Below, one piece after another: positions 5,088 to 11,567 of a stretch of DNA of 11,567 nt; position 1 is the first letter of the stretch; each line of letters begins with the position of its first letter. Source of the stretch: Candidatus Nomurabacteria bacterium UBA5155. Its GTDB lineage: Bacteria > Patescibacteriota > Minisyncoccia > Phycocordibacterales > UBA9973. The notes below the pieces were generated by a model that searched no databases, was not told the DNA's origin, and saw only the letters and a program-made list of their open reading frames with translations. The stretch is from the NCBI GenBank assembly GCA_002413705.1, contig DHXN01000016.1, positions 1 through 11,567 on the forward strand, read 5' to 3'. The position numbers and the translations under genes were made by a program.

Positions 5088-5116
5088 ACTATATGCTTAT
5101 CACTTTACTTTGTAAA
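5088..5116 (-). promoter_or_regulatory. Promoter of the nitroreductase gene
   Basis: On the minus strand TTTACA (5111-5116) and TATAGT (5088-5093) are separated by exactly 17 bases. Transcription would begin near 5081, leaving a leader of about 27 bases. The -35 box lies inside the GTAAAG half-site at 5112-5117. Confidence 0.6.
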
Positions 5117-5137
5117 GCTTTACTTTCAATTGTAAAG
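5103..5137. promoter_or_regulatory. Putative HxlR operator between divergent promoters
   Basis: Four half-sites in alternating orientation: CTTTAC (5103-5108), GTAAAG (5112-5117), CTTTAC (5118-5123) and GTAAAG (5132-5137). They form perfect dyads with 3-base and 8-base spacers. Together they cover the -35 boxes of both divergent promoters. A dimeric winged-helix regulator bound here would block both genes. Confidence 0.6.
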
Positions 5138-5146
5138 TGGTAGAAT
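5119..5146 (+). promoter_or_regulatory. Promoter of the HxlR regulator
   Basis: TTTACT (5119-5124), 16 bases, then TAGAAT (5141-5146) with the extended TGG before it. The -10 ends 8 bases before ATG 5155, so the message is probably leaderless or nearly so. The half-site at 5132-5137 lies within its spacer. Confidence 0.55.
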
Positions 5147-5154
5147 CATCGTAT

Positions 5155-5445
5155 ATGAAATCAAATGCCTGTACCGACTGCCCTACCGCCAAAGTCGCTT
5201 CGCTGTTGTCCGACATGTGGACAATGCTTGTAGTGCGCGATCTTATCAAAAAACCTATGCGTTTCAAGGAATTATTGGAATCTTTGGGCGGTGTCAGCAG
5301 TCGCACCCTGACATTGAAACTCAAACGTCTTGAAGAGTTTGAGATTATTACCAAAGGTGAACTTCGCTACAGCATCACCGCAAGCGGCAAAAAATTGCTT
5401 CCTATCATCAGCGAAATGGAAAAGTACGGGAAGAAATATCTATAA
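5155..5445 (+). CDS. HxlR-family redox-type transcriptional regulator
   Basis: 96 residues, a compact winged helix-turn-helix protein. The family pattern is clear: CTDCPTAKVASLLSDMWTML (6-25), VVRDLIKKPMRFKELLESL (26-44), the recognition-helix region GVSSRTLTLKLKRLEEFEII (46-65), then the wing GELRYSITASGKKLLPII (68-85). Cys6 and Cys9 form a CxxC before the domain; N-terminal cysteines are the thiol sensors in YodB, HypR and QorR. Another in-frame start, GTG 5137, would add six residues but lies inside the operator and upstream of the -10, so ATG 5155 is chosen. Neighbours: divergent nitroreductase, and 20 bases downstream a DUF2127 membrane protein in the same direction. Repression of the nitroreductase and itself, relieved by thiol oxidation or electrophiles, is inferred from this layout. 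Confidence 0.9.
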   Translation: MKSNACTDCPTAKVASLLSDMWTMLVVRDLIKKPMRFKELLESLGGVSSRTLTLKLKRLEEFEIITKGELRYSITASGKKLLPIISEMEKYGKKYL

Positions 5446-5465
5446 TACTGTATACTGAGGGCTAT

Positions 5466-5921
5466 ATGGAATTAGAAGAAAAAGAGGAAATTCTCCACAA
5501 AGCGTTCTTTGCTACGGTTATTGTTAATGCCTGTATAGCCTTGGCTGATATAACTGCCGGCTTCTTTTTTCTATTTGAACAGAAAATCACCGCTATTTTG
5601 TACTTCTATCACTACCCTTTCTCTTCTATCATTCAAACGGTGATCATGCATATCAGCGTCCAGAATCAAACAATGGGCATGATTTATTTTTTCAGCCACG
5701 GTATTGTGAAGATGACACTGGTGTGGGGTTTGCTGACCAACAGACTCTGGGCATATCCGTTGGCAGTTGTTTTATTGAGTGGATTTAGTCTGTACCAACT
5801 CTATGATCTGTCGGTACGTTTTTCTTTCTTCACTGTATTACTACTGATAGTAAACATCATCACCGTCATATTTATCAGTCGAGAATACTATCACATTCGA
5901 ATGATGAAAAAAATAGTGTAA
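5466..5921 (+). CDS. DUF2127-type membrane protein
   Basis: 151 residues with four apparent membrane helices: about 14-37, 70-90, 95-113 and 119-138. The start HKAFFATVIVNACIALADITAGFFFLF, the central FFSHGIVKMTLVWGLL (75-90), then LWAYPLAVVLLSGFSLYQLYDL (94-115) and a closing FISREYYHIR resemble DUF2127, a family of integral membrane proteins of unknown function. The HG-x-VK and WAYP-x-A patterns are the parts I lean on most. The start ATG 5466 is preceded by GAGGG with 5-base spacing, one of the few believable ribosome sites here, and by TATACT (5451-5456). It lies 20 bases after the HxlR gene and 13 before the LysE-type gene, so it probably belongs to the same operon. Confidence 0.7.
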   Translation: MELEEKEEILHKAFFATVIVNACIALADITAGFFFLFEQKITAILYFYHYPFSSIIQTVIMHISVQNQTMGMIYFFSHGIVKMTLVWGLLTNRLWAYPLAVVLLSGFSLYQLYDLSVRFSFFTVLLLIVNIITVIFISREYYHIRMMKKIV

Positions 5922-5934
5922 ACTATTGTTGTAT

Positions 5935-6579
5935 ATGCATTTCCCTTTTCTTGATCTTCTGTATGGTGTAGGTATCGGCGTTCTCATCTCCGTTCCGCTC
6001 GGACCGGTGGCGATCATCACCATGAAGCGTACTGCTCAGCACGGACTTCGAGCTGGCATTATTTCCGGTTTTGCGATTGTGCTGGTTGATACGCTGGCAA
6101 CCATTGTCATCCTGTTGGGCATGCATCACTCTGGATATACTTTTCACCATATTCCTGACTGGATATTTATCATCGGCAGTCTGATCGTGTTCTTCTACGG
6201 ATTGCGCATGATTCTGGCGGATCCATTGAAAACGATTGAACGCGACTTGCCGTGGCATACACACTTTCTAACTTCATTTTTATTGGCACTTACCAATCCA
6301 TCGACCTATCTGGCATTTGGTGTCATTGGACTTTTTTTAAACAGATTTATTGATCAGCCCCTCTTCACTCGCGCGCAGGTTGCAATCGGATTTTTCGGCG
6401 GTGCATTGCTATGGTGGTCCGGCTTGGTATATGTTACATTCACTCAACGAAAGCGATATGAAAAAGCAGTCTTTCTTAACAAAATTATCGGCGTCATTAT
6501 TATGATACTTGCGGTAACGGCACTGGTGCATTTCTTCATTGCGCCGCACAATCCATTTTTTATTCACATTCCATTATGA
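5935..6579 (+). CDS. LysE-family transporter
   Basis: 214 residues from ATG 5935, with six hydrophobic segments (about 8-28, 38-62, 75-94, 110-137, 147-168, 183-204). It has the LysE/RhtB signatures: GIGVLISVPLGPVAIITMKRTAQHG at the first helix with the Pro-x-Gly-Pro turn, an inner helix GFAIVLVDTLATIVILLG, and LLALTNPSTYLAFGVIGLF with the Asn-Pro of the second repeat. Such proteins export amino acids or related small molecules; the substrate is unknown. An in-frame TTG at 5926 would add three residues, but ATG 5935 fits the family start. It begins 13 bases after the DUF2127 gene and overlaps rsmE by 4 bases (ATGA), so these are cotranscribed and translationally coupled. Confidence 0.87.
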   Translation: MHFPFLDLLYGVGIGVLISVPLGPVAIITMKRTAQHGLRAGIISGFAIVLVDTLATIVILLGMHHSGYTFHHIPDWIFIIGSLIVFFYGLRMILADPLKTIERDLPWHTHFLTSFLLALTNPSTYLAFGVIGLFLNRFIDQPLFTRAQVAIGFFGGALLWWSGLVYVTFTQRKRYEKAVFLNKIIGVIIMILAVTALVHFFIAPHNPFFIHIPL

Positions 6580-7283
6580 TGAGCCACAAAAAAATCCACC
6601 GTTTTCTGGTGAACATAATTCCTCCTTCAGTGATTGGCGACACTGTCACTATTACTGACGCTCGCGTGGCGAAACAAATCAATCGCGTATTAAAAATTCG
6701 TCCAGGCGAAGACATTCAGATCTTTGTCGATGAAAGTCCCGAGTACACGGTTACACTTTCTGAAACGACTGATTTCACCTGTACCGGCAAAATTATTGCC
6801 ATCAATGAAGTTGCGCTGCCACCTCGCACTGTTATCGCCGCAGTCAGTATTGTCAAAGGAGACGCGTTTGAGCTGATGGTGCAAAAGCTGACAGAAATCG
6901 GCGTGCACACTATCGTGCCATTGATCACCAGTCGTACCGTCAAACAATCAGTTCGCCTCAATCGCCTACAAGCCATCAGTGACGAAGCGATTGAGCAATG
7001 TGGTGCCACACGACGCGTGCACATCACTGACCCGATGACACTGACAGAATGTTCTGAACAATATCCTTTTGATGCTGTAGTGCTTGATCCGATCACCTCA
7101 AACACAACACTGACCGATCTGCCAGAAAAAATAGTGTGCTATGTCGGACCTGAAGGCGGGTGGAATGAGCAAGATGAAACAATTCTCAACAGCTTCAATC
7201 CCCAACATTTGCAAATCACTGACCGTGTGCTTCGCACCGAAACTGCCGCTATGCTTGGCGTGTACGCATTGCTTTGGAAATAA
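6576..7283 (+). CDS. rsmE: 16S rRNA (uracil1498-N3)-methyltransferase RsmE
   Basis: 235 residues, normal length for RsmE, which methylates U1498 of 16S rRNA in the small subunit using S-adenosylmethionine. The N-terminal PUA-like part carries QINRVLKIRPGEDI (34-47). The SPOUT part has SIVKGDAFELMVQKLTEIGVHTIVP (91-115), the E-A-I-E-Q segment (137-141), the knot motif YVGPEGGWNEQDE (189-201) and DRVLRTETAAMLGVYALL (216-233). One deviation: the usual Gln-Ser/Gly-x-Arg after the EQ reads CGATRR. The start ATG 6576 overlaps the LysE stop (ATGA). The last 35 bases overlap the 3' end of the convergent RNase HII gene, and no terminator separates them. Confidence 0.95.
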   Translation: MMSHKKIHRFLVNIIPPSVIGDTVTITDARVAKQINRVLKIRPGEDIQIFVDESPEYTVTLSETTDFTCTGKIIAINEVALPPRTVIAAVSIVKGDAFELMVQKLTEIGVHTIVPLITSRTVKQSVRLNRLQAISDEAIEQCGATRRVHITDPMTLTECSEQYPFDAVVLDPITSNTTLTDLPEKIVCYVGPEGGWNEQDETILNSFNPQHLQITDRVLRTETAAMLGVYALLWK

Positions 7284-7890
7284 TGATCCGTGTCAGAAAT
7301 GACTTTCTGTGAAAAGAAGTAATTCCCTGCTTTTTTATGGCGAGAATGTGGGCTTTGGTGCCGTAACCTTTGTTTTTATCCCAGCCATAGTCACGATTGT
7401 TTTTGAGCTGCTTTTTGTACAGCGCGATCATGTAATGATCGCGCTGTACTTTCGCTATGACTGAAGCCAATGATATTATTTTCTCACTACTATCCCCTCG
7501 TATGATCGTCTTTTGATGAATATACGCGCTTGGTGCTTTCAAACTGCCATCGAGCAACACCGAACATTTCTTCGGATCCAAATTCAGTGTTTCAAGATTC
7601 TCGGCAATACATTCCCGAATACAAACGGCAATGCCTTTTTTATCAATCATAGCGGCCGATCGCGACGCTGTTGCAAACTGTATTGTTCCCCTAGTCTGCA
7701 AATCATGCGCCTGCTTTGACCATTTCTCGCGCAACCTCTCATTCAGCTGCTTCGAATCGGTCAGTTCAGCCCACGACTCTTTTGCCAGCATTTTCTCATA
7801 TGTTTTATAGGTCATTGCCACTGCACAGACCGTCACCGGCCCAGCTAAAGGCCCTCTGCCGACTTCATCAATTCCTACGATCCATTTCAT
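7249..7890 (-). CDS. rnhB: Ribonuclease HII
   Basis: 213 residues from ATG 7888-7890. The enzyme cuts the RNA strand of RNA-DNA hybrids and removes misincorporated ribonucleotides. Catalytic residues are Asp8 and Glu9 (GIDEVGRGPLAGPV), Asp114 (VLLDGS) and Asp151 (VIAKVQRD); also visible are LTDSKQL (43-49), IIRGDSS (129-135) and the closing GYGTKAH and FHRKSF (193-198). The same frame stays open upstream to 8205, but that extension lies antisense to the dnaE start and is not homologous to the family, so the ATG just before IVGIDEVGRG is chosen. The last residues after FHRKSF, including SKAMRTRQA, are an unusual tail whose coding DNA overlaps the end of rsmE. It is divergent from dnaE across 48 bases. 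Confidence 0.96.
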   Translation of the reverse strand: MKWIVGIDEVGRGPLAGPVTVCAVAMTYKTYEKMLAKESWAELTDSKQLNERLREKWSKQAHDLQTRGTIQFATASRSAAMIDKKGIAVCIRECIAENLETLNLDPKKCSVLLDGSLKAPSAYIHQKTIIRGDSSEKIISLASVIAKVQRDHYMIALYKKQLKNNRDYGWDKNKGYGTKAHILAIKKQGITSFHRKSFLTRIIISKAMRTRQA

Positions 7891-7896
7891 AGTGTC

Positions 7897-7905
7897 AATA
7901 TAACA
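7897..7905 (-). promoter_or_regulatory. Extended -10, leaderless promoter of rnhB
   Basis: On the minus strand TG-T-TATATT ends 6 bases before the rnhB ATG. There is no good -35 box; the extended TGn would compensate. The transcript would start at or next to the start codon. Confidence 0.5.
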
Positions 7906-7920
7906 AAGCTTTCGTTCCGC

Positions 7921-7929
7921 TGCTATACT
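7921..7929 (+). promoter_or_regulatory. Extended -10, leaderless promoter of dnaE
   Basis: TG-C-TATACT ends 9 bases before ATG 7939 and lacks a clear -35 box. The expected transcription start leaves a leader of only about 1-3 bases. Confidence 0.55.
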
Positions 7930-7938
7930 AGCGGTATC

Positions 7939-10900
7939 ATGGAACAGCAATACGTTCATCTTCACACCCACTCCCACTACTCCCTGCTCGACGGACTGTC
8001 CAAAGTTCCTGAGCTGGTAAAGCGCGCCAAAGAGTTTGGTATGCCGGCACTGGCACTGACCGACCACGGCGCGATGTACGGCGCGATTGAATTTTATAAC
8101 GAATGTCGCAAAGCCGGCATCAAGCCGATTGTCGGTGTGGAAGCCTATGTGGCCGAGCGCACACGTTTCGATAAAGAACCAGGTATAGACGCAAAGCGAT
8201 ACCATCTCACCTTGCTGGCTAAAAATAACGCCGGGTATAAAAATTTAATGAAAATGGTTTCCAAAGCCAACATCGAAGGTTTTTATTACAAGCCGCGCAT
8301 GGACACCGACTTGCTGAAAGAACACAGTGAAGGAATTATTTGTTTGTCTGGCTGTCCCGGCAGTCGCTTCATCAACTATCTCAAAAATGACAACATCGAA
8401 GAAGCAAAAAAACTGTTGCTGTGGTATGTAGAAACATTTGGCAAAGAAAATGTCTATGTTGAAGTCATGCATCATGAAGACGTAGAGTGGTACATGCCAC
8501 TGATACCGACTATCATACAAATCGCGCAGGAGCTTGATCTACCGATGGTTGGCACATGGGACTCACACTATCTCAACATTGATGATAAAGACGCTCAAGA
8601 TACGCTTGTGGCGATCAATACGGGCAGTGAAGTCGGTAGCGCCAAGATGTCAATGAAAGCCGGTAACTATTCTTTCATCAGCACACAAGAAGCGATCGAA
8701 ATTTTTAAAGATGTTCCCGGTGCAATTGAAAACACTGTGAAGTTGGCAGAAAGTGTAAACCTGGAAATCGAATTTGCTCCTTGGAAGTTTCCTACCTATC
8801 CGATCCCCGAAGGTGCAACATATGACAGTGAACTTCGCGATGCTGTGATGCGAGGACTGCCTGAAAAAGACTATAGCTATGAAGGCATCATCAAAGATCG
8901 CATTGAATTTGAACTTGATATTATTTTCACCAAAGGTTTTTCTTCATACTTCCTGGTGGAGGCCGACCTGGTGAAAGCGGCGCGAAGCATGGGTATTTAT
9001 ACCAACACTCGAGGATCTGCGGCGGGTTCACTAGTCTCATACCTGACCGGTATCACCACAGTAGACCCAATCAAATACAAACTGCCGTTCGAGCGTTTCC
9101 TGAACCCGCTTCGCCCCGGCATTCCTGATATTGATTTGGATATTGCCGACAATCGCCGTGATGACCTCATTATGTATATTCGCGAGAAGTACGGTATGGG
9201 TGCCGTGGCACAGATCTGTACATTTGGAACGATGGCGGCGCGCGGCTCAGTGCGTGATGTGGCGCGCGCGCTTGGCTACCCGTATGCAATCGGTGATCAA
9301 ATTTCAAAAATGATTCCCATGGGGTCACAAGGCTTCCCAATGACCATAGACTACGCACTGGAAATTATTCCAGAACTGAAAGAACTCTATGATACTGATC
9401 GAGCCACCACCGAGATCATCAACATGGCCAAAAAAATTGAAGGAAATGTTCGTCACATCTCCGTGCACGCTGCCGGTGTGATCATTGCACCAACACCTGA
9501 CATCACCGACTACACCCCTATCCAGTACGATACCAAAGGTGATAATAAAATCATCACCCAGTATGATATGTTCTCCGGTGGGCGTGACGGTGTGGTGAAC
9601 CTGCCGAAGTTCGATATGCTTGGCATCAGAAACTTGCAGTTTATTTCCGGCACGATTGAACGAGTGAAAAAGATTCGTGGTATTGATATCAATATCGACA
9701 CTATTCCTTTGGATGATGAAAAAGTGTTTGCTATGCTTTCTCGTGGAGAAACTGTCGGCGTATTCCAAATGGCCGGTGACGGTATGACGGCGTACATCAA
9801 AGATTTGCGGCCGGCAAAAATTGAGGATTTGATGGCGATGGTGGCACTGTACCGACCAGGACCGATGGAAGTGATTCCGGAATACATCAGAAGAAAGCAG
9901 AACCCGCGTTTGATTACCTACCCCGATCCACGCCTTGTTGATGATCTAGAGGCATCATATGGTCTGCTAGTGTACCAAGATGATGTGCTGATGGCGTCTA
10001 TTCGCCTGGCTGGCTATACCTGGCTCGACGCTGACAAATTCCGCAAGGCCATGGGCAAGAAGATTCCAAAGGAAATGGCAGAGCAAAAGGAAAAATTTTA
10101 CAAGGGCTGCAAAGAATATGGCGGACTGACGAAAGACCAAACTGACGATCTCTGGAAAAAGATTGAACCTTTTGCGGCATACGGATTTAACAAAGCTCAC
10201 GCGGCCAGCTACGGCATGGTGGCATATCAAACAGCTTATCTGAAATCCAACTACCCTGCCGAGTATCTCTCTGCCTGTATGACCGCCGAGTCAGGTGATA
10301 TCGAGACATGCAGTGAGTACATCGCTGAAGCCAATCGCATGGGGTACAAAGTGCTGCCACCGGATATCAATGAATCATTTCTGGACTTCACCGTAGTGGT
10401 TGAAAATGACCAGGTCACCGGTAATATTCGTTTCGGGCTTCGCAATGTCAAAAACTTTGGCGAAGAAATCGGTAAGGCAATTGTGGCAGAGCGCAAGGCA
10501 CGCGGACCATTCACTAGTATCGAGGACTTCTTGGAGCGTGTGCAACATAGAAATTTAAATAAGAAATCACTTGAAGCATTGATCATGTGCGGTGCGATGG
10601 ATGCATTTGGCGAACGCGGAGTATTTTGTGCCAACATAGAGAATCTACTGGCATTTCATAAAGGTATCGGACAGTTCAGCAATGCGTCGCAGGGCGGGCT
10701 TTTTGACAATCTGGATGACAAGCCAAAAAGCGTCCTGCAACTTGCTGATGCAGCACCTGCATCAATGATGCAAAAATTAATCTGGGAAAAAGAATTGCTT
10801 GGTTTGTACATTTCCGGACACCCGCTTGATTCGCATAATGACAAATTAAAAAAAGCCACCACCACTATCGCAGGACTGATCAAGAAAAAGTTCGACAAGA

Positions 10901-11142
10901 ATCAGCTCATCGTCGCTCATATTGATACAGCAAAGATCATCATGACCAAAAAAGATAATTCAAAAATGGCATTTCTGACTATCCAAGATAAAAGCGGTGT
11001 GGCTGAAGCAGTCATTTTCCCTGAGGCATTTAAGAAACTCAGCTCGCTTGTTAAAGAAGGTATCGTGGCTGCGATGAAGTGTTCTGTGGCTGAGCGCGGC
11101 GACCGAATCACTATAATGATTGATGATATAAAGGTTTTATAG
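7939..11142 (+). CDS. dnaE: DNA polymerase III subunit alpha
   Basis: 1067 residues, the replicative polymerase. The N-terminal PHP domain (about 5-280) keeps all the metal ligands expected of an active proofreading site: His9 and His11 in HLHTHS, Asp18 in LLDG, His43 in TDHG, Glu68, His89, Cys139 in LSGC, Asp208 and His210 in DSHY. The palm carries PDIDLD (396-401, catalytic Asp399 and Asp401) and Asp559 in LPKFDMLG; TRGSAAGSLVSYL (357-369) is the family's nucleotide-binding loop. A helix-hairpin-helix region lies near 858-890 and QGGLF (918-922) fits the beta-clamp-binding motif. The protein stops after the OB-fold (about 990-1067), about 90 residues shorter than the Escherichia coli enzyme, which ends in a tau-binding domain. 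No Shine-Dalgarno site; probably leaderless. Confidence 0.97.
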   Translation: MEQQYVHLHTHSHYSLLDGLSKVPELVKRAKEFGMPALALTDHGAMYGAIEFYNECRKAGIKPIVGVEAYVAERTRFDKEPGIDAKRYHLTLLAKNNAGYKNLMKMVSKANIEGFYYKPRMDTDLLKEHSEGIICLSGCPGSRFINYLKNDNIEEAKKLLLWYVETFGKENVYVEVMHHEDVEWYMPLIPTIIQIAQELDLPMVGTWDSHYLNIDDKDAQDTLVAINTGSEVGSAKMSMKAGNYSFISTQEAIEIFKDVPGAIENTVKLAESVNLEIEFAPWKFPTYPIPEGATYDSELRDAVMRGLPEKDYSYEGIIKDRIEFELDIIFTKGFSSYFLVEADLVKAARSMGIYTNTRGSAAGSLVSYLTGITTVDPIKYKLPFERFLNPLRPGIPDIDLDIADNRRDDLIMYIREKYGMGAVAQICTFGTMAARGSVRDVARALGYPYAIGDQISKMIPMGSQGFPMTIDYALEIIPELKELYDTDRATTEIINMAKKIEGNVRHISVHAAGVIIAPTPDITDYTPIQYDTKGDNKIITQYDMFSGGRDGVVNLPKFDMLGIRNLQFISGTIERVKKIRGIDINIDTIPLDDEKVFAMLSRGETVGVFQMAGDGMTAYIKDLRPAKIEDLMAMVALYRPGPMEVIPEYIRRKQNPRLITYPDPRLVDDLEASYGLLVYQDDVLMASIRLAGYTWLDADKFRKAMGKKIPKEMAEQKEKFYKGCKEYGGLTKDQTDDLWKKIEPFAAYGFNKAHAASYGMVAYQTAYLKSNYPAEYLSACMTAESGDIETCSEYIAEANRMGYKVLPPDINESFLDFTVVVENDQVTGNIRFGLRNVKNFGEEIGKAIVAERKARGPFTSIEDFLERVQHRNLNKKSLEALIMCGAMDAFGERGVFCANIENLLAFHKGIGQFSNASQGGLFDNLDDKPKSVLQLADAAPASMMQKLIWEKELLGLYISGHPLDSHNDKLKKATTTIAGLIKKKFDKNQLIVAHIDTAKIIMTKKDNSKMAFLTIQDKSGVAEAVIFPEAFKKLSSLVKEGIVAAMKCSVAERGDRITIMIDDIKVL

Positions 11143-11145
11143 ACA

Positions 11146-11173
11146 TTGACTTTTCTGTAGGATTTGCTATAAT
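11146..11173 (+). promoter_or_regulatory. Promoter of the last gene
   Basis: TTGACT (11146-11151), 16 bases, then a consensus TATAAT (11168-11173) with an extended TGC before it. Transcription would start near 11180, about 17 bases before ATG 11197. It begins only 3 bases after the dnaE stop, and no terminator lies between, so read-through from dnaE is also possible. Confidence 0.75.
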
Positions 11174-11196
11174 AAATTCAACTAAATCATTGTTCT

Positions 11197-11514
11197 ATGT
11201 CACAAAGCGTATTCGAACCAACATTGGATGATATCGCAACAAGAGTTTGCGATCATTATCAAATTTTAAAGCAACAATACCCGAAAGAGAAAACTACCGT
11301 TTTATTTTTGAGAGCCGTTGGACATTTCTATAACGTATGGGCAAAAAAGAGAGGCTATACGCTTAAGGAATTCAAAAGTAGTATAGGAAGAATCGTACAA
11401 TCAAGGAAAAAGACTGGTAAAATAAAACTGTTTAAAGAACTAACAGAAGAAGAACAGGAAGAGTTCGAGATCTGGAAGTTATTAAACCAATCCAAGGAGC
11501 AATCATATGTGTGA
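11197..11514 (+). CDS. Uncharacterised small basic helical protein
   Basis: 105 residues, soluble and apparently mostly helical. The middle part is basic and aromatic (FLRAVGHFYNVWAKKRGYTLKEF, about 37-59, then SRKKTGKIKLFK, about 69-80) and the C-terminal part is acidic (ELTEEEQEEFEIWKLL). The mix of a basic helical patch and an acidic tail could fit nucleic-acid binding, but I recognise no domain and assign no function. Its strong own promoter starts just after dnaE. There is no Shine-Dalgarno site before ATG 11197. Its last four codons and stop lie inside a terminator hairpin, so the C-terminal SKEQSYV is partly dictated by the stem sequence. Confidence 0.8.
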   Translation: MSQSVFEPTLDDIATRVCDHYQILKQQYPKEKTTVLFLRAVGHFYNVWAKKRGYTLKEFKSSIGRIVQSRKKTGKIKLFKELTEEEQEEFEIWKLLNQSKEQSYV

Positions 11515-11529
11515 TTGCTCCTTTTAATT
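11494..11529 (+). terminator. Intrinsic terminator overlapping the gene end
   Basis: AAGGAGCAATCA (11494-11505) pairs perfectly with TGATTGCTCCTT (11512-11523) around a 6-base loop, followed by TTAATTT. The TGA stop of the upstream gene is the first triplet of the right arm. Confidence 0.88.
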
Positions 11530-11567
11530 TACTCAACCCAGAGAACTTCCCCATAACACTCATTTTG

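Noticed and set aside
5137..5154. GTG start at 5137 for the HxlR gene
   Set aside because: It lies in the operator and upstream of the -10 box; ATG 5155 fits the family start and the promoter position.
7294..7309. CAGAAA/TTTCTG inverted repeat after rsmE
   Set aside because: It lies within the RNase HII coding sequence, has a 6-base stem and no T-run, so it is not a convincing terminator.
7891..8205. In-frame N-terminal extension of RNase HII by 105 residues
   Set aside because: It is antisense to the start of dnaE, has no relation to the RNase HII fold, and the family start (GIDEVGRG) lies right after ATG 7888-7890.
1..11567. CRISPR arrays, insertion sequences, tRNA or rRNA genes
   Set aside because: No regularly spaced repeats, no transposase frame and no tRNA or rRNA core sequence was seen.

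Overview
The window reads as a chromosomal segment of a small-genome, Gram-positive-like bacterium, most likely a member of the Candidate Phyla Radiation (Patescibacteria). The reasons are a DUF5652-type membrane peptide, a DUF3494 surface protein with its own sortase, very few Shine-Dalgarno sites, start codons 6-9 bases after good -10 boxes, and many tiny proteins. TGA is used as an ordinary stop (several genes end in it), which argues against the lineages that recode TGA. The taxonomic call is an inference from gene content, not a search result.

Layout. 1-951: a minus-strand gene runs off the left edge and faces away from a 131-residue receiver-like protein; their promoters overlap head to head. 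1036-1520: a DUF167 protein (minus) and a two-helix membrane peptide (plus). 1521-2024: no convincing protein gene, but two compact plus-strand units, each with a promoter and a strong terminator, the first looking like a structured RNA. 2025-2237: DUF5652 protein. 2399-3942: a two-gene cell-surface operon, a secreted DUF3494 (ice-binding-like) protein ending in LPNTG, a membrane helix and a basic tail, followed with a 4-base overlap by a sortase that probably anchors it. 3993-4151: a tiny acidic protein (minus), sharing a bidirectional terminator with the sortase. 4152-4418: non-coding, with a possible third short transcript.

4419-7283: a nitroreductase (minus) faces an HxlR-family regulator with an N-terminal CxxC. 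Repeated CTTTAC/GTAAAG half-sites between them cover both promoters, a layout known from redox/electrophile switches such as YodB-yodC and HypR-hypO of Bacillus. The regulator is followed closely by a DUF2127 membrane protein, a LysE-type exporter and RsmE (16S rRNA m3U1498 methyltransferase). 7249-11142: ribonuclease HII (minus, overlapping the end of rsmE tail to tail) is divergent from dnaE, a 1067-residue replicative polymerase with an intact PHP metal site and no long C-terminal tail. 11197-11514: a small uncharacterised basic protein whose 3' end doubles as a terminator hairpin.

The most interesting items are the dedicated sortase/substrate pair, the redox-switch operator, the structured RNA at about 1568-1745, and the apparently leaderless extended -10 promoters.
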